A stretch of DNA of 64,000 nucleotides from Tubulanus polymorphus (lineage: Eukaryota; Nemertea; Palaeonemertea; Tubulaniformes; Tubulanidae), in NCBI RefSeq assembly GCF_964204645.1, contig NC_134026.1, forward strand, positions 310,001 through 374,000. Reading direction: 5' to 3'. How positions within the stretch are numbered: position 1 is the first letter of the stretch; each line of letters starts with the position of its first letter. The notes under the pieces were generated by a model. That model was not told where the DNA came from, ran no database searches, and was given only the letters and a program-made list of their open reading frames with translations. The position numbers were made by a program, and so were the translations under genes. Shown here piece after piece: positions 34,201-46,400 of this stretch.

Positions 34201-36029
34201 ATTGTTCAATGTTCCATGTTGCCCCCTCCCCCCAAATACTATGACGTTTATACGTCAAGTGTAAAACTATTATATCATTATTAACATACTTGTTTTTCTA
34301 ATTACAGAATTAAAGATTAATTTAATATGATGTGAAAACTTGAATGATTGAAATGTTAATATCTAATGCTCAACAACGGAGGGAAATCCTTCACATGTGA
34401 TCGGAAGGATTTAAAATGTTTACTCATAAGGAAAAGGAATATATATTTATATACATGAGATTGCCTGGATTAAAAATTGCACAAGAAAGGAAACCACAGC
34501 AAAGACTACGGTAATCAATTTCATTACATTTCTTGTGTGTGAAACCATCACCATCTGGATCGGTGATCAATGCATGAATTTATGAGTTCATAATTGAACA
34601 TAGGATAGAATAGAAAAATGCAAAAATCTGCAAAAATGCAATGATTAAGAATCTCTGATAAAGAAAGTATAAAATAAAGATCTTGGATTGGAAAGTTTGT
34701 TGTTATCACATCAGTGATTGGCTTTTATAGATTGATATTGATCTCTACTGATTCTAAGGATCACCAGGATCAAGGGTTGAGTTCAAAATTCTTGTTATTA
34801 ATTAGTCTTAATTAATCTCTTGTTGAAATCAATAAGGCATATGAGAGAGGAGATTCAGGGAGGTATGAGAGAGGAGGTTCAGGGAATATGAGAGAGGAGT
34901 TTATGGAGATATGATAGAGGAGTTTAGAGAGATATGAGAGAGAGAGGAGTTTAGAGAGATATGATAGAGGAGATGGTCTAAAAGGAAAATTGTTAAGTTC
35001 ATAACAATCGATCAACTCAGTAATAGACACCGCTCTGATAAAGTAACTCCTAATTGCAGGAATTGCGTTTAGCCATTGAAATATGGTTGATACAGCGTGG
35101 AATTGTTTCCATGTAGGCGAGCAATGCATAAAACACACGTCAGATTAAGGCTGTTGAGAGTGAATTATCAATAGATTTAAGAAATCGAGGATGAAGTTGT
35201 TTTCAAGAGGTCGATCATTCATATGGTTGTTAATCAGATCAGGTTCTCAGGTGCTTCCTTCGTCCCCAAAAACTGCATAAGTTGTATCAAAGTATGTGAT
35301 ATAACCTACTAATTGATTATATGAAAAGAGGCTATTTGTAGTTTCTCAGCCATTTTGCAATTATTGTTGTGAAGAGGTCACAAAATCCAAACTAAAACCA
35401 GCATCATCAATAGATTTCTACTGACTGAGACCCGGTCATACTGCTCATGTCGAACAGTTTGTTGTATTTTTGTGGTACCAGTTTCTCACGTTCCAAGATA
35501 GAACAAAGTTCCTAAATTTTGAGTCCTTCAGTGCTGAAATTCCAATTTACTACAAACTTCCTAATCTTAACTTTCCAAAAGTTTGAATTTTTCCTAATAT
35601 ATCTCTTGTTGAAGATTTCATTCCAGTTCTCAAAATTAATTACGGTTTTTGAATATCTGCGAAATATCATTAATTATTTTCCTGGTTTCATTTTTACTAT
35701 TGCCCAAAATCATATTTTATGTGAATTATTATCGCTATTATTGGATTCTTTCAATGATGTTTTGGTTTGATATTATGATTGATCAAGATCCATCTAAATC
35801 TATTTCATTGGTATGAATTATGAAATATTCATATCTGCAAACATTTCATTGATACTTCTAAACTAGTAATTCTGAAAACACTCTAAAAACTATTTTACCC
35901 GTATTTTTAGGACAATTGTAGAAAGTATTTTAAATTATCTCAATTTTAAAGTATCTATAATATGTAAAACTATTTTATCTCAATTTTAAAAAGATTGAAG
36001 AGACTATTTTATATCTGAATTTTAAAACA

Positions 36030-36450
36030 CCTGTGATATCTAAAAAATATTTTATCTGAATTTTAATCTATTAAAGAAACTATTTTATATCTGAATTTTA
36101 AAACACCTGTGATATCTAAAAACTATTTTATCTGTATTTTAATCTATTAAAGAAACTATTTTTATATCTGAATTTTAAAACACCTGTGATATCTTAAAAC
36201 TATTTTATCTGTATTTTAATCTATTAAAGAAACTATTTTATATCTGAATTTTAAAATACCTATGATATCTAAAAACTATTTTATCTGAATTTTATACTAT
36301 TTCATTTGTATGTATTTTATCTCAAAGTATCTTTTTAAACTATTTTATTTGTATATATTTAAAAAACTATTTTTTTGTTTATATTTGAAAACTATTTTAT
36401 TTTTTATATTTAAAAACTATTTTATTTTTTATATTTAAAAACTATTTTAT
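36030..36450. repeat. AT-rich tandem repeats, about 65 bp, degrading into shorter units
   Basis: AAACTATTTTATATCTGAAT...ACACCTGTGATATCTAAAA recurs at least four times, then breaks into shorter TTTAAAAACTATTTTATTT units up to about 36,450. Confidence 0.8.
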
Positions 36451-36861
36451 TTGTATATATTCCTTTTAGAACAATGATTTATTTGTATTTCAATACTAAC
36501 TAAAAGATCAATTTAATGAAATATTTTATATTTGACTATCACTGTGTATATTCGAACCCCAGTGATTTCATGAGAATGGAATAACTGAAGGTCCAGGTTT
36601 TATCACCGAATACTCTTTGACACAATTACGTGGTCCACAACACAGATATAAATAGTGGTTATATAAAAGGCCCATGCTGTATATAGTGCACGCATAAAGA
36701 GCTTTTACTCGTAGTTGATATAGGCTTAGTAAATATGAAATGTGATTGAGAACGTTTTCTCATACTTTCTTTACCTTTTTTCTTGTAGTTTTTTTCAATT
36801 TTTATTAATTCAGTGAATTATCTACTCATTTTCAGTTGGTGTTTCACTATCATGGAATGCG

Positions 36862-37013
36862 ATGAATAAAAAACAGTCTGAGTGTATTTTTCATATGATA
36901 TTTTCAGCGTCCCGTCGTATGAAATTTTTAATTTTTAATTTGATGTCATATCATGAAAATGTATGACTGAAAACATCATATGAAAAATACACTCAGATTG
37001 TTTTTCATTTATC
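36862..37013. mobile_element. Foldback/MITE-like hairpin with about 45-bp arms
   Basis: AACAGTCTGAGTGTATTTTT, then CATATGATATTTTCAG, on the left pairs with the reverse complement of CTGAAAACATCATATGAAAA and ATACACTCAGATTG on the right, with about 60 bases between. There is no coding capacity. Confidence 0.7.
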
Positions 37014-37487
37014 TCGTTCCATACAATACAGGACTCAGTTCCACAGATTGATTTGGATACAAGAATTTAAATACATATTTGTTGCATAACTGTGGAACTG
37101 GGACTTGTTAAATTGTGAGCATGATGTTTATGATTAATCACTAGTGCGTTTTGAACTAGATATTAAAACTTTGGTTTCAAGTTAACCTTAGTTTAGATTA
37201 GTTGGTTTTTGTTTAGTTATTTTAGTAATTTTCGCTGTTTATGAATTTGATTCGTTCCAGTTGATTTAAGTCTAATTTAGTTAAAGTTTTAGTTCATTTA
37301 GGTCAAGTTGATTAAGTTTTAACTATAGCTGTTAACTTAAATAAAGTGTAAACCTCTGATAAACTGAGGGTCAATTTATCTTATGATAAGTTACACTCGG
37401 GTATATTAATCAATAATCCCGTTTAAGATCTCCTTTTTTTATGTGGTTCGGAGATTTTCACTGAATAAAATAGTAACATCTTCTTAG

Positions 37488-38095
37488 AATGTGATGAACT
37501 GAGGGTAAATTCATCATTGTTGAAATTACTCTCAGGATCATCATTAAAACAATGAATGAACTGAGGGTATATTTCATCATTGTTGAAATTACTCTCAGGA
37601 TCATCATTAACACAATGAATGAACTGAGGGTAAATTCATCATTGTTGAAATAAGTCTCAGGATCATCATTAAAACAATGAATGAACTGAGGGTAAATTCA
37701 TCATTGTTGAAATTACTCTCAGGATCATCATTAAAACAATGAATGAACTGAGGGTGAATTCATCATTGTTGAAATCACTCTCAGGATCATCATTAAAACA
37801 ATGAATGAACTGAGGGTAAATTCATCATTGTTGAAATCACTCTCAGGATCATCATTAAACAATGAATGAACTGAGGGTAAATTCATCATTGTTGAAATCA
37901 CTCTCAGGATCAGCATTAAAACAATGAATGAACTGAGGGTAAATTCACCATTGTTGAAATTACTCTCAGGATCATCATTAAAACAATGAATGAACTGAGG
38001 GTAAATTCATCATTGTTGAAATCACTCTCAGGATCATCATTAAAACAATGAATGAACTGAGGGTAAATTCATCATTGTTGAAATCACTCTCAGTT
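37488..38095. repeat. 62-bp tandem repeat, about 10 copies
   Basis: The unit is AATGAATGAACTGAGGGTAA, then ATTCATCATTGTTGAAATCA and CTCTCAGGATCATCATTAAA with AC. Copies are nearly identical apart from TCACT/TTACT and single-base indels. Confidence 0.95.
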
Positions 38096-38883
38096 CATTG
38101 AGGATATTTTAGCGTTAACACCAGTTTTAATTACCCCACTGTTTTCTTGTTATTGAAAGTAACATCACTAGTTGTAGAATAGATGATTAGGTTTTTTATT
38201 GTTCGATGAACTTGCAGTTAATTAGATTGATTAATAATACAATACTCTCAGGTCATTGAAACATAATCTTTAATGTTATCTTAATTTTAGGGATCTAGGG
38301 TTTTACGCTGAAATAGATTATAAATGAATGAAACAATGGAATTTTAAATCAGTATTTTTTCGTTACTGTCAGAGAACTTTTATTTAATTTTTAGGCTTTT
38401 CACTTTTTGGTGTCTCTAGATTCTAGTTTTTTTCTAAAATATTGTTGAAATTTTGTTGTGTTTTTTAATCGATTTTAAGCTTAAGTCCCAGCAGGCTAGT
38501 GTATTCGCTTTTTATCCGTTATTCGACTGGCAGAATAGTATTAAGATGGCTGACTGGTAGCTATTCTTGTTCGGCACTTTTACACAGTTTAGAAGTTTTT
38601 AAGGGAGGTTTCAAAGATTTCTCCAACATTTGATGTTTGATACCGATATTTATCCCCATCATTATTAGAAATATTGGGTTGCTTTAACTTAGTCATGATG
38701 TTTGATAATTGTTAGCATTGTCATAGGACACCACTTACATGGAATCATTCTTACCCCATTTTCTATTCTTCTCATCAGAGGTATTGAATTCATACAATTT
38801 TTCCATTAGTTTAATTATTGGTATTTATGCATATAACCGCAATCAATTGCATATTTGTAGCATTGGTTTTTGTTATGTTTACC

Positions 38884-38898
38884 GGGGGGGGGGGGGGG
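38884..38898. repeat. Poly(G) run
   Basis: An uninterrupted run of about 15 G, a simple-sequence tract. The flanking 38,100-39,050 has no gene; the 169-codon frame crossing the run is not supported. Confidence 0.9.
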
Positions 38899-39051
38899 GC
38901 ATTAAATATCTAAATTGTCAGATTGTCAAGCATTTCACCGAGTGGGCAAGGTGTCCCTGCACCTCTAGTTTATATCTTATTTCACTGCTTTCAAGGTTCT
39001 CGTACACATTTCATATTTACATGCAGCTTTTTCATTCAATATATATCAATG

Positions 39052-39402
39052 CCATCCTCACTTGCCAGGTTTTAATTGTCGTCTGCCGAAGCTCATGCCA
39101 AGACAAACCCCGGTCGCAAACTCTTCATTGGTCTATTACGTTGTTCAAGATTGCTTGGGTAGTCAGGTTGCCACTGAGAGGCCACCAGTCTATATATCTA
39201 GCCAATCAGATGCATTGTTTTTCGCCGGCAGATTTGCTACACATCTGATTGACTAGATGTAAAGACTAGTGGCTGCTTAGCATCAACCCGTCAACCGAAG
39301 ATATCTTGGACAACGTAAGATACCAATTAAGGGTTTGCCACCAGGGTTTGTTTAAGCGTGAAATTCGGTGGGCGACAATAAAACCCTGGTGATTGAGGAT
39401 GT
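39052..39402. mobile_element. Long foldback element, about 350 bp
   Basis: The left half (CATCCTCACTTGCCAGGTTT; CAAGACAAACCCCGGTCGCA; ATTACGTTGTTCAAGAT; ATCTAGCCAATCAGATG) is repeated in inverted form on the right as CATCCTCAATCACCAGGGTT, TAAACAAACCCTGGTGGCAA, CTTACGTTGTCCAAGAT and ATCTAGTCAATCAGATG. Arms are about 150 bp with a small loop near 39,220. There is no transposase, so it is non-autonomous. Confidence 0.75.
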
Positions 39403-40494
39403 ACATATGAACACACAAGAAGCCAAACTTAATAGGCAGCATTATTATTGGGAGGTGCACCTGGCCTAATATATCGCGCGGTAAAAACCACTCTATCCGT
39501 GGTTGTGTAGTACCAGTAATTGATGATCATCGAGTGAGTGATTGGCCTGGCCCAGTTATTCCATTCTGAAATCACTTGGGTTCCGATTATGATTAACAAA
39601 TAATATAAAATATTTCATCAAATTGATCGACACATTTTATCCGTGCTTGTACATGTTGTAAATTTATGAATAGCTTTTTATTTGTATATATTATTATTTG
39701 TATATATTATATTTCTTTTATATTATATTTTTTTTATTGATTTTGATTTCTACTTGTAAATATTTTTAGATATCTTTTTAACTTAAGATTTTAATGATTA
39801 TTTAAACATTTCAAATATAATCTTAAATTTTTAATTTTCTAAACTTCATAATATCTATACATCAAATCTATTTTAGTGCAAATTTTGATAAAGATTTAAT
39901 TGATAATTAATATTTTTAATTCTATTGAATAATTTTAATATTCAAAACAACAGAATGAATGCATTCAATCTTAGTTTAATACTGATATCACTTGTTGCCT
40001 CTATTGTTTTAACGAGATTTTAACCTATAAGTTTGGAGCATTGATATTATTTCATTGCATTAGTCCCGCCTCCTCATTTATGGCTGATGGTTGATTTCAG
40101 ATTTTCAGCTTCTGATAACATTAATATTAATTCAATGCTACGTTATGTTTTGTTGTTTTATTTCTTACGAACGTTTTCAAAGATGACTTTTTGTCGAATT
40201 GATATTTGGTAGTGCAGAGGTTGAGATAATTATACAATTTTATAGAATTGTCTAAAATACTGTACCTAGTAACATATAAGTAGTATTGCTAGTTTACCTC
40301 TATTTTCAAGTTGTCCTGTGGTACGACGTTAAACTGCCTCATTTTAACAATACGTTTTATCCATACATTTTATCAGTGATTTTTATCTATTTGTCCTGTG
40401 GTATGACGTTAAACTGCCTCTTTTTAACCGTTTTTATCCATATGTTTTATTGTTTTTACCCATATGTTTTATTGTTTTTATCGCCCCTTCTTTT

Positions 40495-40800
40495 TCTACC
40501 TTTCTCTATCCTTTCCCTCTCTGTCTCTATCCTTTCCCTCTCTGTCTCTATCCTTTCCCTCTCTCTATCCTTTCCCTCTCTCTCTCTAACCCACTAACTC
40601 TCTTCCTCTTTCTCTAACCCACTAACTCTCTCCCTCTTTCTCTAACCCACTAACTCTCTCTTCCTCTTTCTTTAACCCACTAACTCTCTCATCTCTCTCC
40701 TTTCTTCCTCTCACCCCTCTCCTTCATCCTTCCTCCTCTCTCCCTCCTCTCTCTCTCTCCTCACTCTCCTCTCTCTCTTTCGCTCTCTTTCTCTCTATCT
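40495..40800. repeat. Pyrimidine-rich tract with short tandem units
   Basis: Nearly pure C/T on the plus strand, including repeats of CTATCCTTTCCCTCTCTGT and TCTAACCCACTAACTCTCT. The polypurine/polypyrimidine character could favour triplex DNA. The region 39,403-40,494 before it shows no gene. Confidence 0.85.
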
Positions 40801-40975
40801 TGTAAATATTGTAAATTTGTAAATAGTAGTTTTTATTTCTCTTGTAAATATTGTAAATTTGTAAATAGTAGTTTTTATTTCTCTTGTAAATATTGTAAAT
40901 TTGTAAATAGTCGTTTTTATTTCTCTTTTTAATTTTCTTGTAGATATTGTAAATTTGTAGATAGTAGTTTGTTTT
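40800..40975. repeat. 42-bp tandem repeat, about 4 copies
   Basis: TCTTGTAAATATTGTAAATT and TGTAAATAGTAGTTTTTATT recur with slight changes. Confidence 0.85.
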
Positions 40976-41379
40976 TTTCTTTTTTCATAATTTTCATCGG
41001 ATCTCACTTTATTCAATACAACAGAATGAATGCATTCAATCTTGGTTTCAAACTATTACTTGTCACATGCATTCGTAGCATTGATACCATTACGTTAGAT
41101 AAGTCCCTCCTCCTTTTGAATTAATATTTGAGAGAAGACTCGTTAAGCATGTAGTAATAAGCGTATTACATCGAAGACATTTTGTCACAGGTTGAAGAGC
41201 ATTTTATATCATATGTCAAGAAATAAGGATTGGATTGACGTTGCTTCCTGTGATCTCTGATCTGTAAGCTTGCAAATCTATTTAACCATCACTTGTTTGT
41301 AAAGGATTGAGTGTACTTTACCATTACTGGTTTGCAATATGCTTTACCATCATTGGTTGCAGTTGTGAAAAATCATCTC

Positions 41380-42235
41380 ATTGATTGTGCATACTTCCCC
41401 CTCACTGGTTGTCACTTCATTGGTTGCAGCTGAACAATCATCTCAATGATTGAGCTAATTTCCCCTCACTGGTTTGAAATATAATTCCCCCTCACTGGTT
41501 GCAGTTCTCTCCATTGGTTGCAGCTATGAACAATCATCTCATCGATTGTGCATACTTCCCCCTCACTGGTTGTCACTTCATTGGTTGCAGCTGAACAATC
41601 ATCTCAATGATTGAGCTAATTTCCCCTCACTGGTTTGAAATATAATTCCCCCTCACTGGTTGCAGTTCTCTCCATTGGTTGCAGCTATGAACAATCGTCT
41701 CATTGATTGTGCATACTTCCTCTCACTGGTTGCAGTTCACTCCATTGGTTGCAACTATGAACAATCATCTCATTGATTGTGCATACTTTCCCCTCACTGG
41801 TTGCAGTTCACTTGATTGGTTGCAGCTATGAACAATCATCTCATTGATTGTGCATACTTTCCTCTCACTGGTTGCAGTTCACTTGATCGGTTGCAGCTAT
41901 GAACAATCATCTCATCGATTGTGCATACTTTCCCCTCACTGGTTGCAGTTCACTTGATCGGTTGCAGCTATGAACAATCATCTCATTGATTGTGCATACT
42001 TTCCCCTCACTGGTTGCAGTTCACTCCATTGGTTGCAGCTATGAACAATCATCTCATTGATTGTGCATACTTTCCTCTCACTGGTTGCAGTTCACTCCAT
42101 TGGTTGCAGCTATGAACAATCATCTCATTGATTGTGCATACTTTCCCCTCACTGGTTGCAGTTCACTCCATTGGTTGCAGCTATGAACAATCATCTCATC
42201 GATTGTGCATACTTCCTCTCACTGCTGGTTTGCAG
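41380..42235. repeat. About 71-bp tandem repeat array
   Basis: The unit contains CACTGGTTGCAGTTCACTCC, ATTGGTTGCAGCTATGAACA and ATCATCTCATTGATTGTGCA. An internal inverted pair CAATCA/TGATTG gives each unit a small hairpin. The first part (41,400-41,700) has longer variants. Confidence 0.9.
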
Positions 42236-43224
42236 TTTTCAGTTTACATGATGTGTTTGATGATGATAAATGCTGGTTTTATCATTGGCTCTACGCGAAC
42301 AGTTATCAAAATGTTTGAAGCCTTTGCCAGACGTTTTGTGGGTTCGATCTCTCTAAGAAAAAGCTAAAAGGGATAAGGGTTTCAATTTGGAATACAGTTT
42401 GTCTCCTCCAGCAACAAACGTCCATAGTCTAGAATAAACTGATTTGCATTTGTAAAAAGCTTTGATAGGTGTATCGCTGCATTTCCTACTAGACTCCTCT
42501 CTCTCATCACGAAATATGAATTACTGCCAAATCAATTGGTGGTAATGAAAGTAAATTGTTACAAAACACTGCAAGTGGGTGTCTTGAAACAATGATACAT
42601 GTAATGAAACATTGATAGATGTACTGATCTTGCGGTTTGTTCTACCTCCTTCCTCTGCTACGAGGTGATATATCGTGCCATTTTTATATACAATATCAAA
42701 ATCATAGACAATTAAAATCGTGTGGTGGCATGGCTTCTCCTTTTGTTCTCTATAACCCCCGGTAATGGCCTTGCTATGACATCAAACGAGTATCAAATAC
42801 AGAAGATACTCCGTTATTCTCCTTTAAAAATGGAAAATACTGTTGTTTGCTACTACGGCAAATACTGTTGTTTGCTACTGCATGTTGCTCATTCCACTCT
42901 GTTCTAGGGGTGATATTGAGTTTTGGGGTCTCTTCTCCTTCCCTTGCCTTCTTGAATTGTTAAATAGTTGTGATTTACAATACTGATTACTTCCTTATTT
43001 GAAAACTACATGTTGCTGATGCTTGCTATCATTCAACTCTGTTTTGGTTGTGATATTGAGTTTTAAACGTTGTGTTAGGTGTACATGCCTCCTCTCCTCT
43101 CTCTCCTCTCTCATCAACAATTAAATAAGACACTCCTTGTTTATATACATTTAGTTCTTTGCTGTGGTTTCCTGAATAGAAAAGTTTGAAATTGCTCATT
43201 GATTGCAGCGCATTTCAAACTATG

Positions 43225-43425
43225 GATCAATTACTGCTAAATCAATTGATGGTGATGAAAGTTAAGTGTTACAAAACACTGTGGGTAAATTACTGGTAAA
43301 TCAATCGGTAGTGATGAAAGTTGGGTGTTACAAAACACTGAGGGTGAATTACTGGTAAATCAATCGGTAGTGATGAAAGTTAAGTGTTACAAAACACTGT
43401 GGGTAAATTACTGCTAAATCATAAC
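43225..43425. repeat. About 59-bp tandem repeat, 3-4 copies
   Basis: TACTGGTAAATCAATCGGTA, then GTGATGAAAGT and TGTTACAAAACACTG, repeats. Single relatives of it occur at 42,530-42,570 and 50,240-50,300, at both edges of the large block that follows. Confidence 0.8.
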
Positions 43426-46400
43426 TGATGGGCTCCTTTAATACTGCTGCTTGCTGCTGGGTGTTAATTGATACACTCTGTTTTGGGGTGATATTGAGTG
43501 CAGGAGTCTCCTCCTTCCTGCTTCAGCTGTCATGTAGAAACGTGACAAACAAACTGAATTGTCAGTGCGTTACAACACTGATGGGCTCCTTTAATACTGC
43601 TGCTTGCTGCCGGGTGTTAATTGATACACTCTGTTTTGGGGTGATATTGAGTGCAGGAGTCTCCTCCTTCCTGCTTCAGCTGTCATGTAGAAACGTGACA
43701 AACGAACTGAATTGTCAGTGCGTTACAACACTGATGACCTCCTTTAATACTGCTGCTTGCTGCTGGGTGTTAATTCTTACCACCTTTCATGAACTTCTTG
43801 AATTATTACATTAAACATTATTACAATAAGAATTATTACATTAAACATTATAACATCATGAATCATCCTCCTTAAATACTGCTGCTTGCTGCTGGCTCTG
43901 TTTTGGGGTGATATTGATCGCAGGAGTCTTCTCCTCCCTTCTTCAACTGTCATGTGGAAACGTGACAAACGAACTGAATTGTCAGTGCGTTACAACACTG
44001 ATGACCTCCTTTAATACTGCTGCTTGCTGCTGCGTGTTAATTAATACATTCTGTTTTGGGGTGATATTGAGTTCAGGAGTCTCCTCCTTCCTTCTTCAAC
44101 TGTCATGTAGAAACGTGACTAACAAACTGAATTGTCAGTGTGTTACAACACTGATGACCTCCCTTAATACTGCTGCTTGCTGCTGGGTGTTAATAAATAC
44201 ACTCTGTTCAGGGGTGATATTGAGTGCAGGAGTCTCCTCCTTCCTTCTTCAACTGTCATGTAGAAATGTGACAAACAAACTGAATTTTTAGTGTGGTACA
44301 ACACTGATGACCTCCTTAAATACTGCTGCTTGCTGCTGCGTGTTAATTAATACACTCTGTTATGGGGTGATATTGAGTTTTGGCGAGTTTTGCTCCCTGA
44401 TTATCTTTATTGCGACTTTACATTTTAAATGTATAAATATTCACAGCAGCTATCCATCGATAGCTTTGTGGTGGTTGAATCATTGAAATGTTACTGGTGT
44501 TGGTACATTGTATATATTGTAATATATGTCGGTGAAATGGGATTGATTATGTTTCCTGATCGTCCTTATTGCGACTTTACGTTTTAAATGTATAATATTC
44601 AAAACAGCTATCCATCGATAGCTTTGTGGTGGTTGAATCATTGAAATGTTACTGGTGTTGGTACATTGTATATATTGTAATATATGTCGGTGAAATGGGA
44701 TTGATCATGTTTCCTGATCATCCTTATTGCGACTTTACGTTTTAAATGTATAAATATTCAAAACAGCTATCCATCGATAGCTTTGTGGTGGTTGAATCTT
44801 TGAAATGTCGCTGGTGTTGGTACATTGTATAGATTGTAATATATGTCGGTGAAATGGGATTGATCATGTTTTGTGATCATCCTTATTGCGACTTAACGTT
44901 TTAAATGTATAAATATTCAAAACAGCTATCCATCGATAGCTTTGTGGTGGTTGAATCTTTGAAATGTCGCTGGTGTTGGTACATTGTATAGATTGTAATA
45001 TATGTCGGTGAAATTGGATTGATCATGTTTTGTGATCGTCCTTTTTGCGACTTTACGTTTTAAATGTATAAATATTCAAAACAGCTATCCATCGATAGCT
45101 TTGTGGTGGTTGAATCATTGAAATAATGCTGGTGTTGATTCTCTGTGTATACTGTATCAGCAAATATTATCACATAACGCATTTTAAAAGTGTTATACTC
45201 AAAGATGCTATATTTTGATAGCTTCACTTTGCTTCCTTGCACCTGAAGGTTGTTAACTGTCATATAGAAACGTGACAAACAAACTGAATTGTCAGAGTGT
45301 TACAAGACTGATGACCTCCTTTAATACTGCTGCTTGCTGCTGCGTGTTAATTAATACACTCTGTTTTGGGGTGATATTGAGTTCAAGAGTCTCCTCTTTC
45401 CTTCTTCAACTGTCATGTAGAAACGTGACAAAGGAACTGAATTGTCAGTGTGTTACATCACTGATGGCCTCCTTTAATACTGCTGCTTGCTGGTGGTGTT
45501 AATTCTTACCACCTTCCATGAACTTCTTGAATTATTATATTAAACATTATTACAATAAGAATTATTACATTAAACATTATAACATCATGAATCATCCTCC
45601 TTAAATACTGCTGCTTGCTGCTGGCTCTGTTTTGGGGTGATATTGATCGCAGGAGTCTTCTCCTTCCTTCTTCAACTGTCATGTAGAAACGTGACTAACA
45701 AACTGAATTTTCAGTGCGTTACAACACTGATGGGCTCCTTTAATACTGCTGCTTGCTGCTGGGTGTTAATTCTTACCACCTTCCATGAACTTCTTGAATT
45801 ATTACATTAAACATTATTACAATAAGAATTATTACATTAAACATTATAACATCATGAATCATCCTCCTTAAATACCGCTGCTTGCTGCTGGCTCTGTTTT
45901 GGGGTGATATTGAGTTCAGGAGTCTCCTCCTTCCTTCTTCAACTGTCATGTGGAAACGTGACAAACGAACTGAATTGTCAGTGCGTTACAACACTGATGA
46001 CCTCCTTTAATACTGCTGCTTGGTGCTGGGTGTTAATAAATACACTCTGTTCAGGGGGTGATATTGAGTGCAGGAGTCTCCTCCTTCCTTCTTCAACTGT
46101 CATGTAGAAACGTGACTAACAAACTGAATTGTCAGTGTGTTACAGCACTGATGACCTCCTTTAATACTGCTGCTTGCTGCTGGGTGTTAATAAATACACT
46201 CTGTTCAGGGGGTGATATTGAGTGCAGGAGTCTCCTCCTTCCTTCTTCAACTGTCATGTAGAAACGTGACTAACAAACTGAATTGTCAGTGTGTTACAGC
46301 ACTGATGACCTCCTTTAATACTGCTGCTTGCTGCTGGGTGTTAATAAATACACTCTGTTCAGGGGGTGATATTGAGTGCAGGAGTCTCCTCCTTCCTTCT

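Noticed and set aside
38739-39248. 169-codon plus-strand frame
   Set aside because: It crosses a poly(G) run and enters the foldback element; no homology or splice support.
40590-40690. Telomere-like CTAACCC motifs
   Set aside because: CTAACCC occurs only as part of longer CTAACCCACTAACTCTCT units, not as hexamer tandem repeats.
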